Assembly: GCA_018711385.1 (NCBI GenBank)
Contig: DVIK01000039.1
Location: 1-38,483 of the forward strand
Reading direction: 5' to 3'
Source of the DNA: Candidatus Coproplasma avistercoris
Lineage (GTDB): Bacteria > Bacillota > Clostridia > Christensenellales > Borkfalkiaceae
DNA: 38,483 nucleotides
How positions within the stretch are numbered: position 1 is the first letter of the stretch; each line of letters begins with the position of its first letter. The position numbers and the translations under genes are program-made. Of this stretch, positions 1 to 7,138 are shown piece by piece. The notes beneath the pieces are model-generated. The model searched no databases and was not told the DNA's origin. It saw nothing but the letters and a program-made list of their open reading frames with translations.

Positions 1-204
1 GGGGGATTGCTATTATTGATTGTATGCGCTACGTTTGCGATTCTTTCTTTGATCGACGGCGTGATCGGTCAGTTAATTCATACTGTTGTTAATTTTAAAT
101 TTATATTTAACCGAGAAGAGCGTGGCTATGCAATCTGTGCATTCATTATCGCTTTACTGTCTATTATTGCAATGGTAGTAGTAATGGTCATTTTGTTAAA
201 TTAA
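1..204 (+). CDS. Partial small hydrophobic membrane protein (5' end outside window)
   Basis: The reading frame is open from the first base and ends at TAA 202-204, so the gene probably begins upstream; the first in-window start would be TTG at 7. The visible ~67 residues contain two hydrophobic segments (about residues 1-22 and 42-65 of the TTG-started version) separated by a short charged loop with the residues NREERGY. That suggests the end of a small two-span membrane protein. I recognise no family. The stretch is much more AT-rich than the rest of the window and may belong to a different genomic block, such as a mobile or phage-derived segment. No terminator follows directly. Confidence 0.45.
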   Translation, partial: GGLLLLIVCATFAILSLIDGVIGQLIHTVVNFKFIFNREERGYAICAFIIALLSIIAMVVVMVILLN

Positions 205-238
205 ATACATTTAATTTTATTTCTTTTAAAAATTATTA

Positions 239-334
239 ATGAAAGTTTATAAAGAAACAGTTAGAAGACGACCATATGCACGACCAGATAAGTATGAGCG
301 AATACATAGACCCGTTTACGGGTATAAAGAATAA
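239..334 (+). CDS. Possible 31-residue basic peptide
   Basis: ATG 239 to TAA 332-334 encodes 31 residues, rich in Arg, Lys, Tyr and Pro (starting MKVYKETVRRRPYARP). There is no convincing Shine-Dalgarno sequence, only an AT-rich leader. It sits 34 bases after the truncated membrane ORF and before a cluster of hairpins. The composition is protein-like but could be chance. No family recognised. Confidence 0.2.
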   Translation: MKVYKETVRRRPYARPDKYERIHRPVYGYKE

Positions 335-344
335 GTAAGGAAAA

Positions 345-370
345 AAAAGACAGCCGCGACATAGCGGCTG
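345..370 (-). terminator. Terminator-like hairpin oriented for minus-strand transcription
   Basis: CAGCCGC (351-357) and GCGGCTG (364-370) form a perfect 7-bp stem with a 6-base loop. On the + strand it is preceded by a run of A (341-348), so on the minus strand the hairpin is followed by TCTTTTTTTT, a classical intrinsic terminator. No clear minus-strand gene ends here, so a short minus-strand RNA, or the edge of an old mobile element, is possible. Confidence 0.45.
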
Positions 371-449
371 CCCGAGATAAGTGATGCGTTGCCAAATTTC
401 GATACCCGTTGACGGGTACGCCGGCAATAAACCCTTCTATGGTATGTGC

Positions 450-474
450 AAACCACCAGTTTAACTGGTGGTTT
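450..474. repeat. Perfect 11-bp stem, 3-base loop hairpin
   Basis: AAACCACCAGT (450-460) and ACTGGTGGTTT (464-474) pair perfectly around TTA. Two shorter inverted repeats lie nearby: CCCGT/ACGGG at 311-322 and CCCGT/ACGGG at about 404-417. Small hairpins of this kind occur in the ends of IS200/IS605-type elements, but no transposase is visible, so this is only a possible element remnant. Confidence 0.4.
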
Positions 475-515
475 TGAATTCACCCCGCAATATGTTTTGA
501 ATAATGCGCAGATCG

Positions 516-543
516 CCGCCGCGTCACAGCGGCGGTTTTTTTT
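516..543 (+). terminator. Intrinsic terminator upstream of the recombinase gene
   Basis: CCGCCGC (516-522), loop GTCACA, GCGGCGG (529-535), then eight T (536-543). This is a strong rho-independent terminator that insulates the recombinase from transcription coming from the AT-rich left edge. Confidence 0.8.
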
Positions 544-600
544 GCGCTTCGGGTTTTAAGCCGCACGTTATAAATAAATAATAGAGTAAAGGAGGTTTTT

Positions 601-1563
601 ATGAAATATAGGGACTGGCTTTACGAGTGGCTGGAAAACTTTGTAAAGCCGAACGTAAAGGAGAACACTTATTGCAAGTATATCAGGCAGTCGGGCGCAT
701 ATATAGTGCCCGCGCTGGGTGACTGTCCGCTCGGCGGGATCACCGCGCTCACTCTGCAGAAATTTGTAGCGGGACTGAACGCGCGGGGGCTTTCTCCCGC
801 TACGGTGAACGGGCTGATAACGCTGCTGAAGGGCTCGCTCAAAAAGGCGGTGCTGCTCGGCCTGTGCGAAAGGGAGTTCACCGACTGTATCCGCCGCCCG
901 CATCCGAGCGAGGGCAAGACGGGCTGTTTCACGCTTGCCGAGCAGCGGAAGATCGAGGTATATATCCTCTCAGGCGAAAATCCAAAGCTCTGCGGCATAA
1001 TCCTGTGCCTGTATACCGGCCTGCGCATAGGCGAACTGCTCGCCCTTGAGTGGGGCGACGTTGACTTTTCAAAGGGCACAATAACCGTGAGCAAGACATG
1101 CCGCGACGGCTGGCGCAACGGCGCATATTTCAAGATCGTCGGCACGCCCAAAACATCCAATTCGTACAGGACTATACCCGTTCCGAAGCAGATCCTCGCC
1201 ATGTTGAAATGGTGCAGGCGCAGGCGCAGGAGCGAATACGTGTGCGAGGGCAGGAGCCGTTACGGCGCGCAGGTACGCTCTTATCAGCGCACATTCGAAA
1301 CGTTGCTCAAAAAGCTCGGCATACCCCACCGCGGTTTTCATTCGCTGCGGCACACGTTTGCAACGCGTGCGCTCGAGGTCGGCATGGATGTAAGGACGCT
1401 TTCGGAGATACTCGGCCACAACAACCCCGCCATAACGCTAAAACGGTATGCCCATTCGCTGATGGAACACAAGGTGCAGATGATGAACAGGCTGGGCAGA
1501 CTGTTTGAGGACAAAACAAAAAACCGGCAGCTGAGAGCGCTGCCGGCCATGTACATGGAATAA
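601..1563 (+). CDS. Tyrosine recombinase / phage-type integrase
   Basis: A 320-residue site-specific recombinase acting on DNA by a covalent 3'-phosphotyrosine intermediate. The N-terminal part (about 1-100) is a SAM-like core-binding domain. The catalytic domain shows Arg142 (TGLRIGEL), Lys184 (TPKTSNSYR), His247 and Arg250 (HSLRHTF), His273 (LGHNN) and nucleophile Tyr283 (KRYAHS), so the active site is complete. ATG 601 follows AAAGGAGG (588-595) at ideal spacing. Length is near that of short integrases; an N-terminal arm-binding domain is small or absent. The gene stands alone, with no excisionase, transposition or conjugation genes visible, and its 3' end contains a hairpin (1524-1546). 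The next 280 bases are full of inverted repeats that may be its binding sites. It could serve a small integrative element whose other genes lie to the left, or act as a local invertase; the sequence does not decide. Confidence 0.92.
   Translation: MKYRDWLYEWLENFVKPNVKENTYCKYIRQSGAYIVPALGDCPLGGITALTLQKFVAGLNARGLSPATVNGLITLLKGSLKKAVLLGLCEREFTDCIRRPHPSEGKTGCFTLAEQRKIEVYILSGENPKLCGIILCLYTGLRIGELLALEWGDVDFSKGTITVSKTCRDGWRNGAYFKIVGTPKTSNSYRTIPVPKQILAMLKWCRRRRRSEYVCEGRSRYGAQVRSYQRTFETLLKKLGIPHRGFHSLRHTFATRALEVGMDVRTLSEILGHNNPAITLKRYAHSLMEHKVQMMNRLGRLFEDKTKNRQLRALPAMYME
1524..1546 (+). terminator. Hairpin at the 3' end of the recombinase ORF
   Basis: CCGGCAGC (1524-1531) and GCTGCCGG (1539-1546) pair perfectly around a 7-base loop, inside the last codons of the recombinase. 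No T-run follows, so it may act as a weak terminator or an mRNA-stabilising structure. Confidence 0.35.
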
Positions 1564-1717
1564 ATCAATCAATGTAGGAAAATCTACATAATACGGTCAT
1601 GATTATATCATGCCGCGCACAAGCCGGCAATATTTTTACATAATGTCGCCGTGTGCCGCCCGCGGCCGGCGTGCCCGTGGTGCGCAAGGCGCTCAGAAGG
1701 CGCGACGACTGAATTTT

Positions 1718-1734
1718 GCAAATAAAAATTTGCA
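1718..1734 (+). repeat. Pseudo-palindromic 17-bp direct repeat, copy 1
   Basis: GCAAATAAAAATTTGCA, nearly identical (16 of 17) to 1816-1832 and in the same orientation, 98 bases apart. With the T at 1717 it contains the palindrome TGCAAAT/ATTTGCA. Confidence 0.7.
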
Positions 1735-1815
1735 AGTAATCCGATAAAATTATGGGCGCGCGGCGGAAATCTTTCTGCCGCGCGCCCCAATGCGTTTTGT
1801 GTGTTTTTATTTGCG

Positions 1816-1832
1816 GCAAATAAAACTTTGCA
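1816..1832 (+). repeat. Pseudo-palindromic 17-bp direct repeat, copy 2
   Basis: GCAAATAAAACTTTGCA, one mismatch to copy 1. It overlaps the inverted repeat 1805-1825 and lies 73 bases upstream of the -35 box of the HTH-receptor gene. Confidence 0.7.
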
Positions 1833-1904
1833 TTTCGGGCTACTGTGCGGGCATGTGGACACGCCGGCGGGGACGGTTTTTGCGCGACGCGGAGCGCGCA
1901 GCTG

Positions 1905-1933
1905 TTGCCTTATTGCCGGAAATGTGCTATACT
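1905..1933 (+). promoter_or_regulatory. Sigma-A promoter of the HTH-receptor gene
   Basis: TTGCCT (1905-1910), 17-base spacer, TATACT (1928-1933). Transcription would start near 1940, giving a ~25-base leader with a GAGGGA ribosome site before ATG 1965. The promoter position argues against the longer upstream start at 1845. Confidence 0.75.
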
Positions 1934-1964
1934 TGCGTTGAATAACTCATTCGCGAGGGATAAA

Positions 1965-4900
1965 ATGGAGCGGTTCGGTGAAAGGTTGAAGTCGCTGCGC
2001 AAGGCGGCGGGAATGACCCAGCAGGAGCTGGCGGATAAACTGAATGTTCACTTGCAGACGGTGTCTAAGTGGGAGAGGGGTGTTTCCGAGCCCGATTTTT
2101 CTCTGCTCGGCGAAATTGCCTCGGCACTTTTTGTGCCGCTGGAAAGGCTGATAGGCGCGCCCGAGGAGTGCGGGCTGTTTTCGGGCAGCTTCGACGTCGT
2201 GCGCGAAGGGAGGGCCATCGCCTCGGCGCGCAGAGCAAGAGGCGAGGGTCAGGACGAAGTGGCCGCTGCCGCGGGCGTATCCTCCGATATCGTGTCCAAG
2301 TGGGAGCGCGGCATTACCTGCCCCGACATGGGTCAGCTTTGCGCGCTCGCCTCGCACTTCGGCACCTCTGCCTCGCAGCTGTACTTCGGCGTCGCGCAGG
2401 ATACGGTGGCCGAGACTCCCGTGCAGATCGTGCGCCGCAGACGGGTGTCGCTTGCGGCGGTGCTTGCCGCGGCGTTCGTTGCGGTGGCGGCGATAGTACT
2501 TGCCATAGTATTGCCGCAAGTACTCACAAGGCATTTCACCGTAACGGTGGACGGAGTGGAATACGAGGTGACCTCTGACGACTGGTTTGTGCCCGCCACA
2601 CCGCAAAAGACAGGCTATGATTTTGAATACTTCGAGGATAGTACGGGGGCAATCGTAAATTTTCCCATAAAGATCACTGATAACGCCGAATATTTCCCCG
2701 TGTTCAGCCTGCGGGAATATACCATAGATTACTGGCTGAACGGCGGCGCGTTCGGCACCGCGCCCGCCTACACCTTCAATATGGAGAGCGGCATGATCTC
2801 GTTGCCCGCGCCGTATAAGGAGGGTGCTTCGTTCGAAGGCTGGTATCTTACGCCCGACTTTTCGGGGCAGGCGGTAGGCGGGGTGGAGTGCTGCTGCTCG
2901 GACATAGCGCTGTATGCAAAGTGGAGCGACGGCACGTTCACCGTGCGCTACGAACTGTGCGGCGGCTCGCTGGAAGCAGGCAACCCCTCGCAGGTCACCT
3001 CCGCGCGGGAAGAGGAGCTTGCCGAACCGGTGCGCGCGGGCTATATGTTTCTGGGCTGGTTCGACTCCCCCGAAGGAGGGAACAGGTACGAAAGCGTGGG
3101 CGGCGAAAGCGCAAAAAATCTCACCCTTTACGCGCGCTGGCAGGCGAGCGGGGACTTCTTTTCGGTGACGTACAACACCCACGGCGGCACGCTTCTCGGC
3201 GAAAATCCCTCTTCTGTGGGCGCGGGCGAAGTGCACACGCTGTACGGCGCGCAGAGGGAGCACTACGACTTTATCGGCTGGAACACGGCGGCCGACGGCA
3301 GCGGCGAGTGGGTGGAAAGATTGTACGGCATCTTTTGCGACATTGAGCTGCACGCCGTATATTCTCCCGAGATATATACCGTGGTCTACGAGCTCGACCG
3401 CGGCACGTATCCGGGCGGCGAAGGCAATCCCAATTCCATTGCTTACGGCGATACGGTGCGCTTGAAGCCGCTGTTAAGGGCTGGGCACACCTTTGTCGGC
3501 TGGTTCACGAGCGAGGTCGGCGGCGAGCGGATAACCGAGATAAATGCAGATAATGTTGCCGAATTGAATACCGTATATGCCCGATTTACCGCAAATAAAT
3601 ATATTGTTGAGCTTGACGCCGCAGGCGGTGAATTTACGCTCGGCGGCGATACATGCGACTATCTTGACTGCGAAATTTATTTCGGCGAGGAACTCGCTTT
3701 GCCCGAATGCGTGCTTGCGGGATATGATTTTATCGGCTGGTACGATGAACTCGGCGAACGGGTGGAGATCATTGATGTCGAAAGCATCGGCAACATGACG
3801 CTCACCGCAAAGTACCGCGAGGCCGGGCTGACGTACGCCCTCGAATGCGTGCCCGGCGGCGGCACTCTCAAATACCCCGCGCCTTCAAAGGTGGCATGGA
3901 ACCAGGTGATCTTGCTGCCCGTGCCCGAGCGGGAAGGCTGGCTGTTCCTCGGCTGGAACACTGCGCCCGACGGCAGCGGAGAATACCTTGAAGCCACGCC
4001 CGCAACGCAGCAGTCCGATCTCACAGTCTACGCCGTATGGCAGGAGGTGATGGTCAACGGCAGCGCCGAAGATTTCAGCTTCAGGATAGGCCCCGAAAGC
4101 GTGATAATCACGGGATATACCGGATCCTTCGGCAAAAATGTAGACCTCGTTATTCCCGCGTATATACAGGATAAGCCGGTAGTCGCGATAGAAGGCAGGT
4201 TCGACAGGTACACAGAGTCTCATCCCGAAATCTTATATCTGAACAGCCTGGTAATACCGGGTACGGTCGAACGCCTCGGCGACAACTGTTTCAACTATAT
4301 GGCAATATCGCAGCCGGTAGTAATACCTGCAGGTGTTAAGCAGATAGGAAAGGAATGTTTCAGAACTTCAGATATTTCCATTGAGTTTGCAGAGGGCAGC
4401 TCGCTCAAATCTATAGGCGAATATGCCTTTTCGGGCGCGTATATACACAATATCCCCGTCCTGCCCGAAGGGCTTGAAAGGCTGGAAAGTTACGCCTTTT
4501 GCGACGCACTGGTGTACAGCGGCGGCATAATTCTGCCCGACACGCTGGAATATATAGGCGGTTATGCGCTGGCGGTCGACCTGTTGATGTCCAACGATCC
4601 TCCCTGCATATATATCCCTTCTTCCGTGCGCACGATAGAGCCGTACGCCTTCGGCGAGGGGGAAACGTACGTCTACACGGCGCTTCCCGAACAGGTCGTT
4701 GCAGGGTTTGCGGAAGGATGGGACTACGGGACAAGGGTGACTTGCCTTGAATCGGAGGTCGAGGGGGTCACGCTCCGCTGCGAGGGAGGCGACGTGTTTG
4801 CAGAGGGCAGCCACATAGTGCTGCCCGAACAGGAAAGGGAGGGCTGCAACTTCATAGGCTGGCGCGAGGTCGGCGGCGACTTCGTAAATTTCAGCTATAT

Positions 4901-5261
4901 CCCGCTCCGCGGCGGCGTAGTGCTCGAACCGGTGTTCGAAGAGGCTTCGCAGGAGGACGGCAGAACGCAATACACCCCCGCGGTGATAGAAGCGGGCAGG
5001 CAATACGAGTTTGTTTTAAGGGGCAGCGACGCGCTGTACTTCGTGCCCGATGTAAGTAAAGGCGGGCGATTCCGCATAACCTACCGCTGCGAGGTCGTCG
5101 GCTGCGGATATGCGCACAACGCGTTCTGTGTTACCGACGAGGCCTTAAATTTCCTCTACAGCGGCGTGGGCTATGAATACGGCGGCGGGACGTTCGCCGT
5201 AAACAGGGACGTGCAGTGCGGCAGCATGCTTCGCTTTACCGTAGAGCTGGAAGTGTTGTGA
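1965..5261 (+). CDS. Membrane-spanning one-component regulator: two XRE HTH domains + InlB-type repeats + BspA-like LRR
   Basis: A 1098-residue protein starting at ATG 1965, supported by the promoter and a GAGGGA ribosome site (the frame is open back to 1845). Residues 7-61 and 84-140 are two XRE/Cro-type helix-turn-helix domains, each with the recognition-helix feature SKWERG. An RRRR stretch (157-160) then a membrane span (161-187) places the HTHs in the cytoplasm. Outside follow about six Listeria-Bacteroides/InlB B-type repeats (roughly 190-690), each with the G-[YF]-x-F-x-GW core and ending in Y-A-x-W-like strands, then a BspA-like LRR_5 segment (about 700-930), one more GW repeat and an unassigned beta-rich tail. 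It resembles a giant ToxR-style sensor: an extracellular interaction surface linked directly to DNA-binding domains. XRE-membrane proteins exist, but such a large adhesin-type ectodomain is unusual. The ligand is unknown; paired pseudo-palindromes upstream could be its own operators. It is monocistronic, ending in a strong terminator. Confidence 0.88.
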   Translation: MERFGERLKSLRKAAGMTQQELADKLNVHLQTVSKWERGVSEPDFSLLGEIASALFVPLERLIGAPEECGLFSGSFDVVREGRAIASARRARGEGQDEVAAAAGVSSDIVSKWERGITCPDMGQLCALASHFGTSASQLYFGVAQDTVAETPVQIVRRRRVSLAAVLAAAFVAVAAIVLAIVLPQVLTRHFTVTVDGVEYEVTSDDWFVPATPQKTGYDFEYFEDSTGAIVNFPIKITDNAEYFPVFSLREYTIDYWLNGGAFGTAPAYTFNMESGMISLPAPYKEGASFEGWYLTPDFSGQAVGGVECCCSDIALYAKWSDGTFTVRYELCGGSLEAGNPSQVTSAREEELAEPVRAGYMFLGWFDSPEGGNRYESVGGESAKNLTLYARWQASGDFFSVTYNTHGGTLLGENPSSVGAGEVHTLYGAQREHYDFIGWNTAADGSGEWVERLYGIFCDIELHAVYSPEIYTVVYELDRGTYPGGEGNPNSIAYGDTVRLKPLLRAGHTFVGWFTSEVGGERITEINADNVAELNTVYARFTANKYIVELDAAGGEFTLGGDTCDYLDCEIYFGEELALPECVLAGYDFIGWYDELGERVEIIDVESIGNMTLTAKYREAGLTYALECVPGGGTLKYPAPSKVAWNQVILLPVPEREGWLFLGWNTAPDGSGEYLEATPATQQSDLTVYAVWQEVMVNGSAEDFSFRIGPESVIITGYTGSFGKNVDLVIPAYIQDKPVVAIEGRFDRYTESHPEILYLNSLVIPGTVERLGDNCFNYMAISQPVVIPAGVKQIGKECFRTSDISIEFAEGSSLKSIGEYAFSGAYIHNIPVLPEGLERLESYAFCDALVYSGGIILPDTLEYIGGYALAVDLLMSNDPPCIYIPSSVRTIEPYAFGEGETYVYTALPEQVVAGFAEGWDYGTRVTCLESEVEGVTLRCEGGDVFAEGSHIVLPEQEREGCNFIGWREVGGDFVNFSYIPLRGGVVLEPVFEEASQEDGRTQYTPAVIEAGRQYEFVLRGSDALYFVPDVSKGGRFRITYRCEVVGCGYAHNAFCVTDEALNFLYSGVGYEYGGGTFAVNRDVQCGSMLRFTVELEVL

Positions 5262-5275
5262 TTTTAATTGCGGGC

Positions 5276-5317
5276 GCCCCGCGCCGCGGCGGATATGCCG
5301 CGGCGCGGGGCATTTTT
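5276..5317 (+). terminator. Intrinsic terminator after the HTH-receptor gene
   Basis: A perfect 15-bp stem GCCCCGCGCCGCGGC (5276-5290) with its complement at 5297-5311, loop GGATAT, followed by ATTTTT. Confidence 0.9.
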
Positions 5318-5425
5318 ATGCCCGCGATCTGCCCACGAACGGGCAATTAAGCGCAAATTTCCTGTAATTAAGCCGAATTTTCCACCGTTTCCGAAAACGC
5401 TGCTCAACAAAACGCTCGCAGAATC

Positions 5426-5434
5426 TGCTACACT
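5426..5434 (+). promoter_or_regulatory. Possible extended -10 promoter for the small winged-helix gene
   Basis: TGC followed by TACACT (5429-5434) fits an extended -10 element, with no good -35. The IR ACTA-TCGG-TAGT (about 5432-5443) directly follows and could be an operator. Confidence 0.35.
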
Positions 5435-5507
5435 ATCGGTAGTTGCAACAGGGGCGCCGCCCCGAAAAAATCAAAGGAGACATCAAAGCGCTTTATGAAA
5501 TTTTACC

Positions 5508-5744
5508 ATGAAAAAAAGTTACATAATTTTGCAGATGTACGACGCCCTGCGCCTAGGCGCATGCATTAAAATACGCGACTGCTGCGGTGTATACGGCATA
5601 TCGGTTTCCACATTCCGCAGGTATATGGCGTTCCTGCGCGCATACTTTTCCGAAATGTACGGACTGGATATAGTGTACGATGCGTATCTTTCGTCATACA
5701 GCCTTACCGCGGACGGCTCCGTGCGTGAAAAACTTGCCACCTAA
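5508..5744 (+). CDS. Small orphan winged-helix DNA-binding-like protein
   Basis: A 78-residue protein. The segment from residue 5 to 60 resembles the N-terminal HTH of DeoR/WYL-type regulators: a helix, then GVYGISVSTFRRYMAFLR as the recognition region, then a wing-like IVYDAYLSSYSL. No effector domain follows, so it is far shorter than those regulators and may be a stand-alone DNA binder or an accessory protein. AAAGGAG (5473-5479) lies 28 bases before ATG 5508, too far for ideal use. An overlapping 24-codon ORF starting at ATG 5495 is better placed relative to that site, so translational coupling through a leader peptide is possible. Function not recognised. It may be the local regulator of the permease that starts 70 bases downstream. 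Confidence 0.6.
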   Translation: MKKSYIILQMYDALRLGACIKIRDCCGVYGISVSTFRRYMAFLRAYFSEMYGLDIVYDAYLSSYSLTADGSVREKLAT

Positions 5745-5768
5745 TTTCTGCGCGCGTGCGCTAAATTG

Positions 5769-5797
5769 TTGTGCGATGCGCCGTCAGGTGATATAAT
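5769..5797 (+). promoter_or_regulatory. Sigma-A promoter of the permease gene
   Basis: TTGTGC (5769-5774), 17-base spacer, TATAAT (5792-5797). It implies a start site near 5804 and a short leader before ATG 5814. Confidence 0.7.
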
Positions 5798-5813
5798 CGC
5801 TTGCGGTGATATT

Positions 5814-6944
5814 ATGAACAAGGTGTTTTCCGCCGCGTGGCGGTTTGCAAAACGCGAGGCGGTGCTGTGCATAGCCGTCCTGCTCGCCGTGATCTCCATG
5901 TGCTTCGTGCCGCCGGATATCGGCTACCTCGACTACATCGACTGGGACACTATCGCCCAGCTGTTTGCGCTCATGACGGTCATGAAGGGCTTTCAGTCGG
6001 CGGGGCTGTTCTCCTTTCTGGCGCACAAGCTGCTCAAAAGGGCAGGCAGCACCCGCAAAATAATGCTTGTGCTCGTCTTTCTGCCCTTCTTTTTCAGCAT
6101 GGTCGCCACCAACGACGTCGCGCTCATCACCTTCGTGCCGTTCGCGCTGGTGGTGCTCAGGCTCTCGGACAGCCTGCGGCTGGCCGTGCCGCTCGTCATA
6201 TTGCAGACGCTCGCCGCAAACCTGGGCAGCATGCTCACGCCGATGGGCAATCCGCAGAACCTGTATCTGTATGCGCAGTCGGGGATGTCGTTCGGGGAGC
6301 TGGTGCTCACCATGCTGCCGTACTGCGCGCTGTCCGCCGTAGGACTGTTTGCCGTTGTCATGTGTTTCAGAAGCGCGCCCGTCGCATGCGGGGTGCCCTC
6401 CGCGCCGCTCGGCAGCGTCTTCGGCCTTGTATGGCCGGCCGTCGGGTTCGTGCTGTGCATGCTCGCGCTGTTCGACATAATACCGCCGCTCATAGTCGCC
6501 GCGGCGCTCCTGGTGTTCGGGCTGATCGCGGCAAGGGGAGTGCTCGCAAAGGTGGACTATTCCCTGCTCGGCACGTTTGCCGCATTGTTCATATTCATCG
6601 GCAACATAGGCAACATCGGCCCCTTCCGCGATTTTCTCTCCTCCGTCATCTCCGGCCGCGAGACTCCCGTCGCGGTGCTCGCCAGCCAGATAATAAGCAA
6701 CGTGCCCGCCGCGCTGCTGCTTTCGGGGTTCTCCGACGGCTGGCACGCGCTCGTCGTGGGCTGCAACCTCGGCGGGCTGGGCACGCTGATAGCCTCCATG
6801 GCCAGCCTCATCTCCTACAAGGAGATAGCCCGCAACTTTCCCGAAAAGCGCGTCAGGTACCTGCTCGTGTTCACTGCATACAACGCCGCCTTTCTTGCCG
6901 TGCTGATGGGGCTGTGGGCGCTGCTCGAATTTGTAATACTTTAA
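5814..6944 (+). CDS. SLC13/ArsB-superfamily permease (anion or organic-acid transporter)
   Basis: A 376-residue integral membrane protein with about 10 hydrophobic segments. Features typical of the ion transporter (IT) superfamily that includes SLC13, CitMHS and ArsB/NhaD are the conserved loops NDVALITFVPFA (about residues 86-97), TPMGNPQNLYLY and, in the second half, SNVPAALLLSG followed by NLGGLGTLIASMASLISYKE, which are the two inverted-repeat substrate-binding hairpins. Substrate cannot be read from sequence; dicarboxylate, citrate or another anion, coupled to Na+ or H+, is plausible. The start ATG 5814 is chosen because the promoter lies just upstream and inside the 16-codon extension back to TTG 5766; GGTGAT (5805-5810) is a weak ribosome site. 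Single gene with its own terminator. Confidence 0.85.
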   Translation: MNKVFSAAWRFAKREAVLCIAVLLAVISMCFVPPDIGYLDYIDWDTIAQLFALMTVMKGFQSAGLFSFLAHKLLKRAGSTRKIMLVLVFLPFFFSMVATNDVALITFVPFALVVLRLSDSLRLAVPLVILQTLAANLGSMLTPMGNPQNLYLYAQSGMSFGELVLTMLPYCALSAVGLFAVVMCFRSAPVACGVPSAPLGSVFGLVWPAVGFVLCMLALFDIIPPLIVAAALLVFGLIAARGVLAKVDYSLLGTFAALFIFIGNIGNIGPFRDFLSSVISGRETPVAVLASQIISNVPAALLLSGFSDGWHALVVGCNLGGLGTLIASMASLISYKEIARNFPEKRVRYLLVFTAYNAAFLAVLMGLWALLEFVIL

Positions 6945-6956
6945 CATCTCCTTAAA

Positions 6957-6981
6957 GGGGCGCCGGGCGCGCCCCTTTTTT
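6957..6981 (+). terminator. Intrinsic terminator after the permease gene
   Basis: GGGGCGC (6957-6963) and GCGCCCC (6969-6975) form the stem, followed by six T (6976-6981). Confidence 0.85.
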
Positions 6982-7044
6982 AACGCCCGTTACAGTTCCG
7001 TTCTTTCATTTTTTGTTAATTTTTTGTCAAAGTAAAAATTTATA

Positions 7045-7054
7045 AACTATGGTT
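7045..7054. promoter_or_regulatory. Candidate operator, upstream copy (AACTATGGTT)
   Basis: A one-mismatch copy of the perfect palindrome at 7093-7102, in the same AT-rich context (TAAAC-ATGGTTAA). It lies 8 bases upstream of the -35 box. The two centres are 48 bases apart and bracket the promoter. The likely ligand is the DtxR-like protein encoded first in the operon, but that is inference. Confidence 0.5.
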
Positions 7055-7062
7055 AATTTTTC

Positions 7063-7091
7063 TTGACAGCCGGAGACGAAAGTTATAGAAT
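7063..7091 (+). promoter_or_regulatory. Sigma-A promoter of the haem-uptake operon
   Basis: TTGACA (7063-7068), exactly 17 bases, TAGAAT (7086-7091). Start site expected at about 7097-7098, inside the downstream palindrome. Confidence 0.85.
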
Positions 7092-7092
7092 A

Positions 7093-7102
7093 AACCATGG
7101 TT
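7093..7102. promoter_or_regulatory. Candidate operator, downstream copy (AACCATGGTT)
   Basis: A perfect 10-bp palindrome immediately after the -10 box, covering the expected transcription start. Occupancy would block RNA polymerase. Paired with the copy at 7045-7054. Confidence 0.6.
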
Positions 7103-7138
7103 AAGAATTTTACGGCATATACATATTTTACCATTTGC

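Larger units (their letters stand above)
1564..1904. other. Gene-free stretch dense in short inverted repeats
   Basis: I see no gene here. The region contains ATGTAG/CTACAT (1572-1589), CATGAT/ATCATG (1598-1612), the repeat pair annotated separately, a long GC-rich hairpin (1754-1787) with arms GGGCGCGCGGCGGAAA and its near-complement, and TTTTATTTG-CGG-CAAATAAAA (1805-1825). The 9-mer CAAATAAAA occurs at 1719 and 1817 and inverted at 1805. Plausible roles are recombinase binding/attachment sites, or operators for the downstream HTH gene. Confidence 0.5.

Noticed and set aside
236-427. 63-codon minus-strand ORF at the left edge
   Set aside because: Runs through the terminator-like hairpin at 345-370 and has no ribosome site; the hairpins explain the region better.
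1845-1964. 40-codon N-terminal extension of the HTH-receptor
   Set aside because: A good promoter (1905-1933) lies within it and the HTH domain begins right after the ATG at 1965.
1947-3353. Long minus-strand ORF (468 codons) opposite the HTH-receptor gene
   Set aside because: Shadow of the GC-rich coding frame on the other strand; low-complexity Arg/His/Ala composition, no domain, no promoter or ribosome site.
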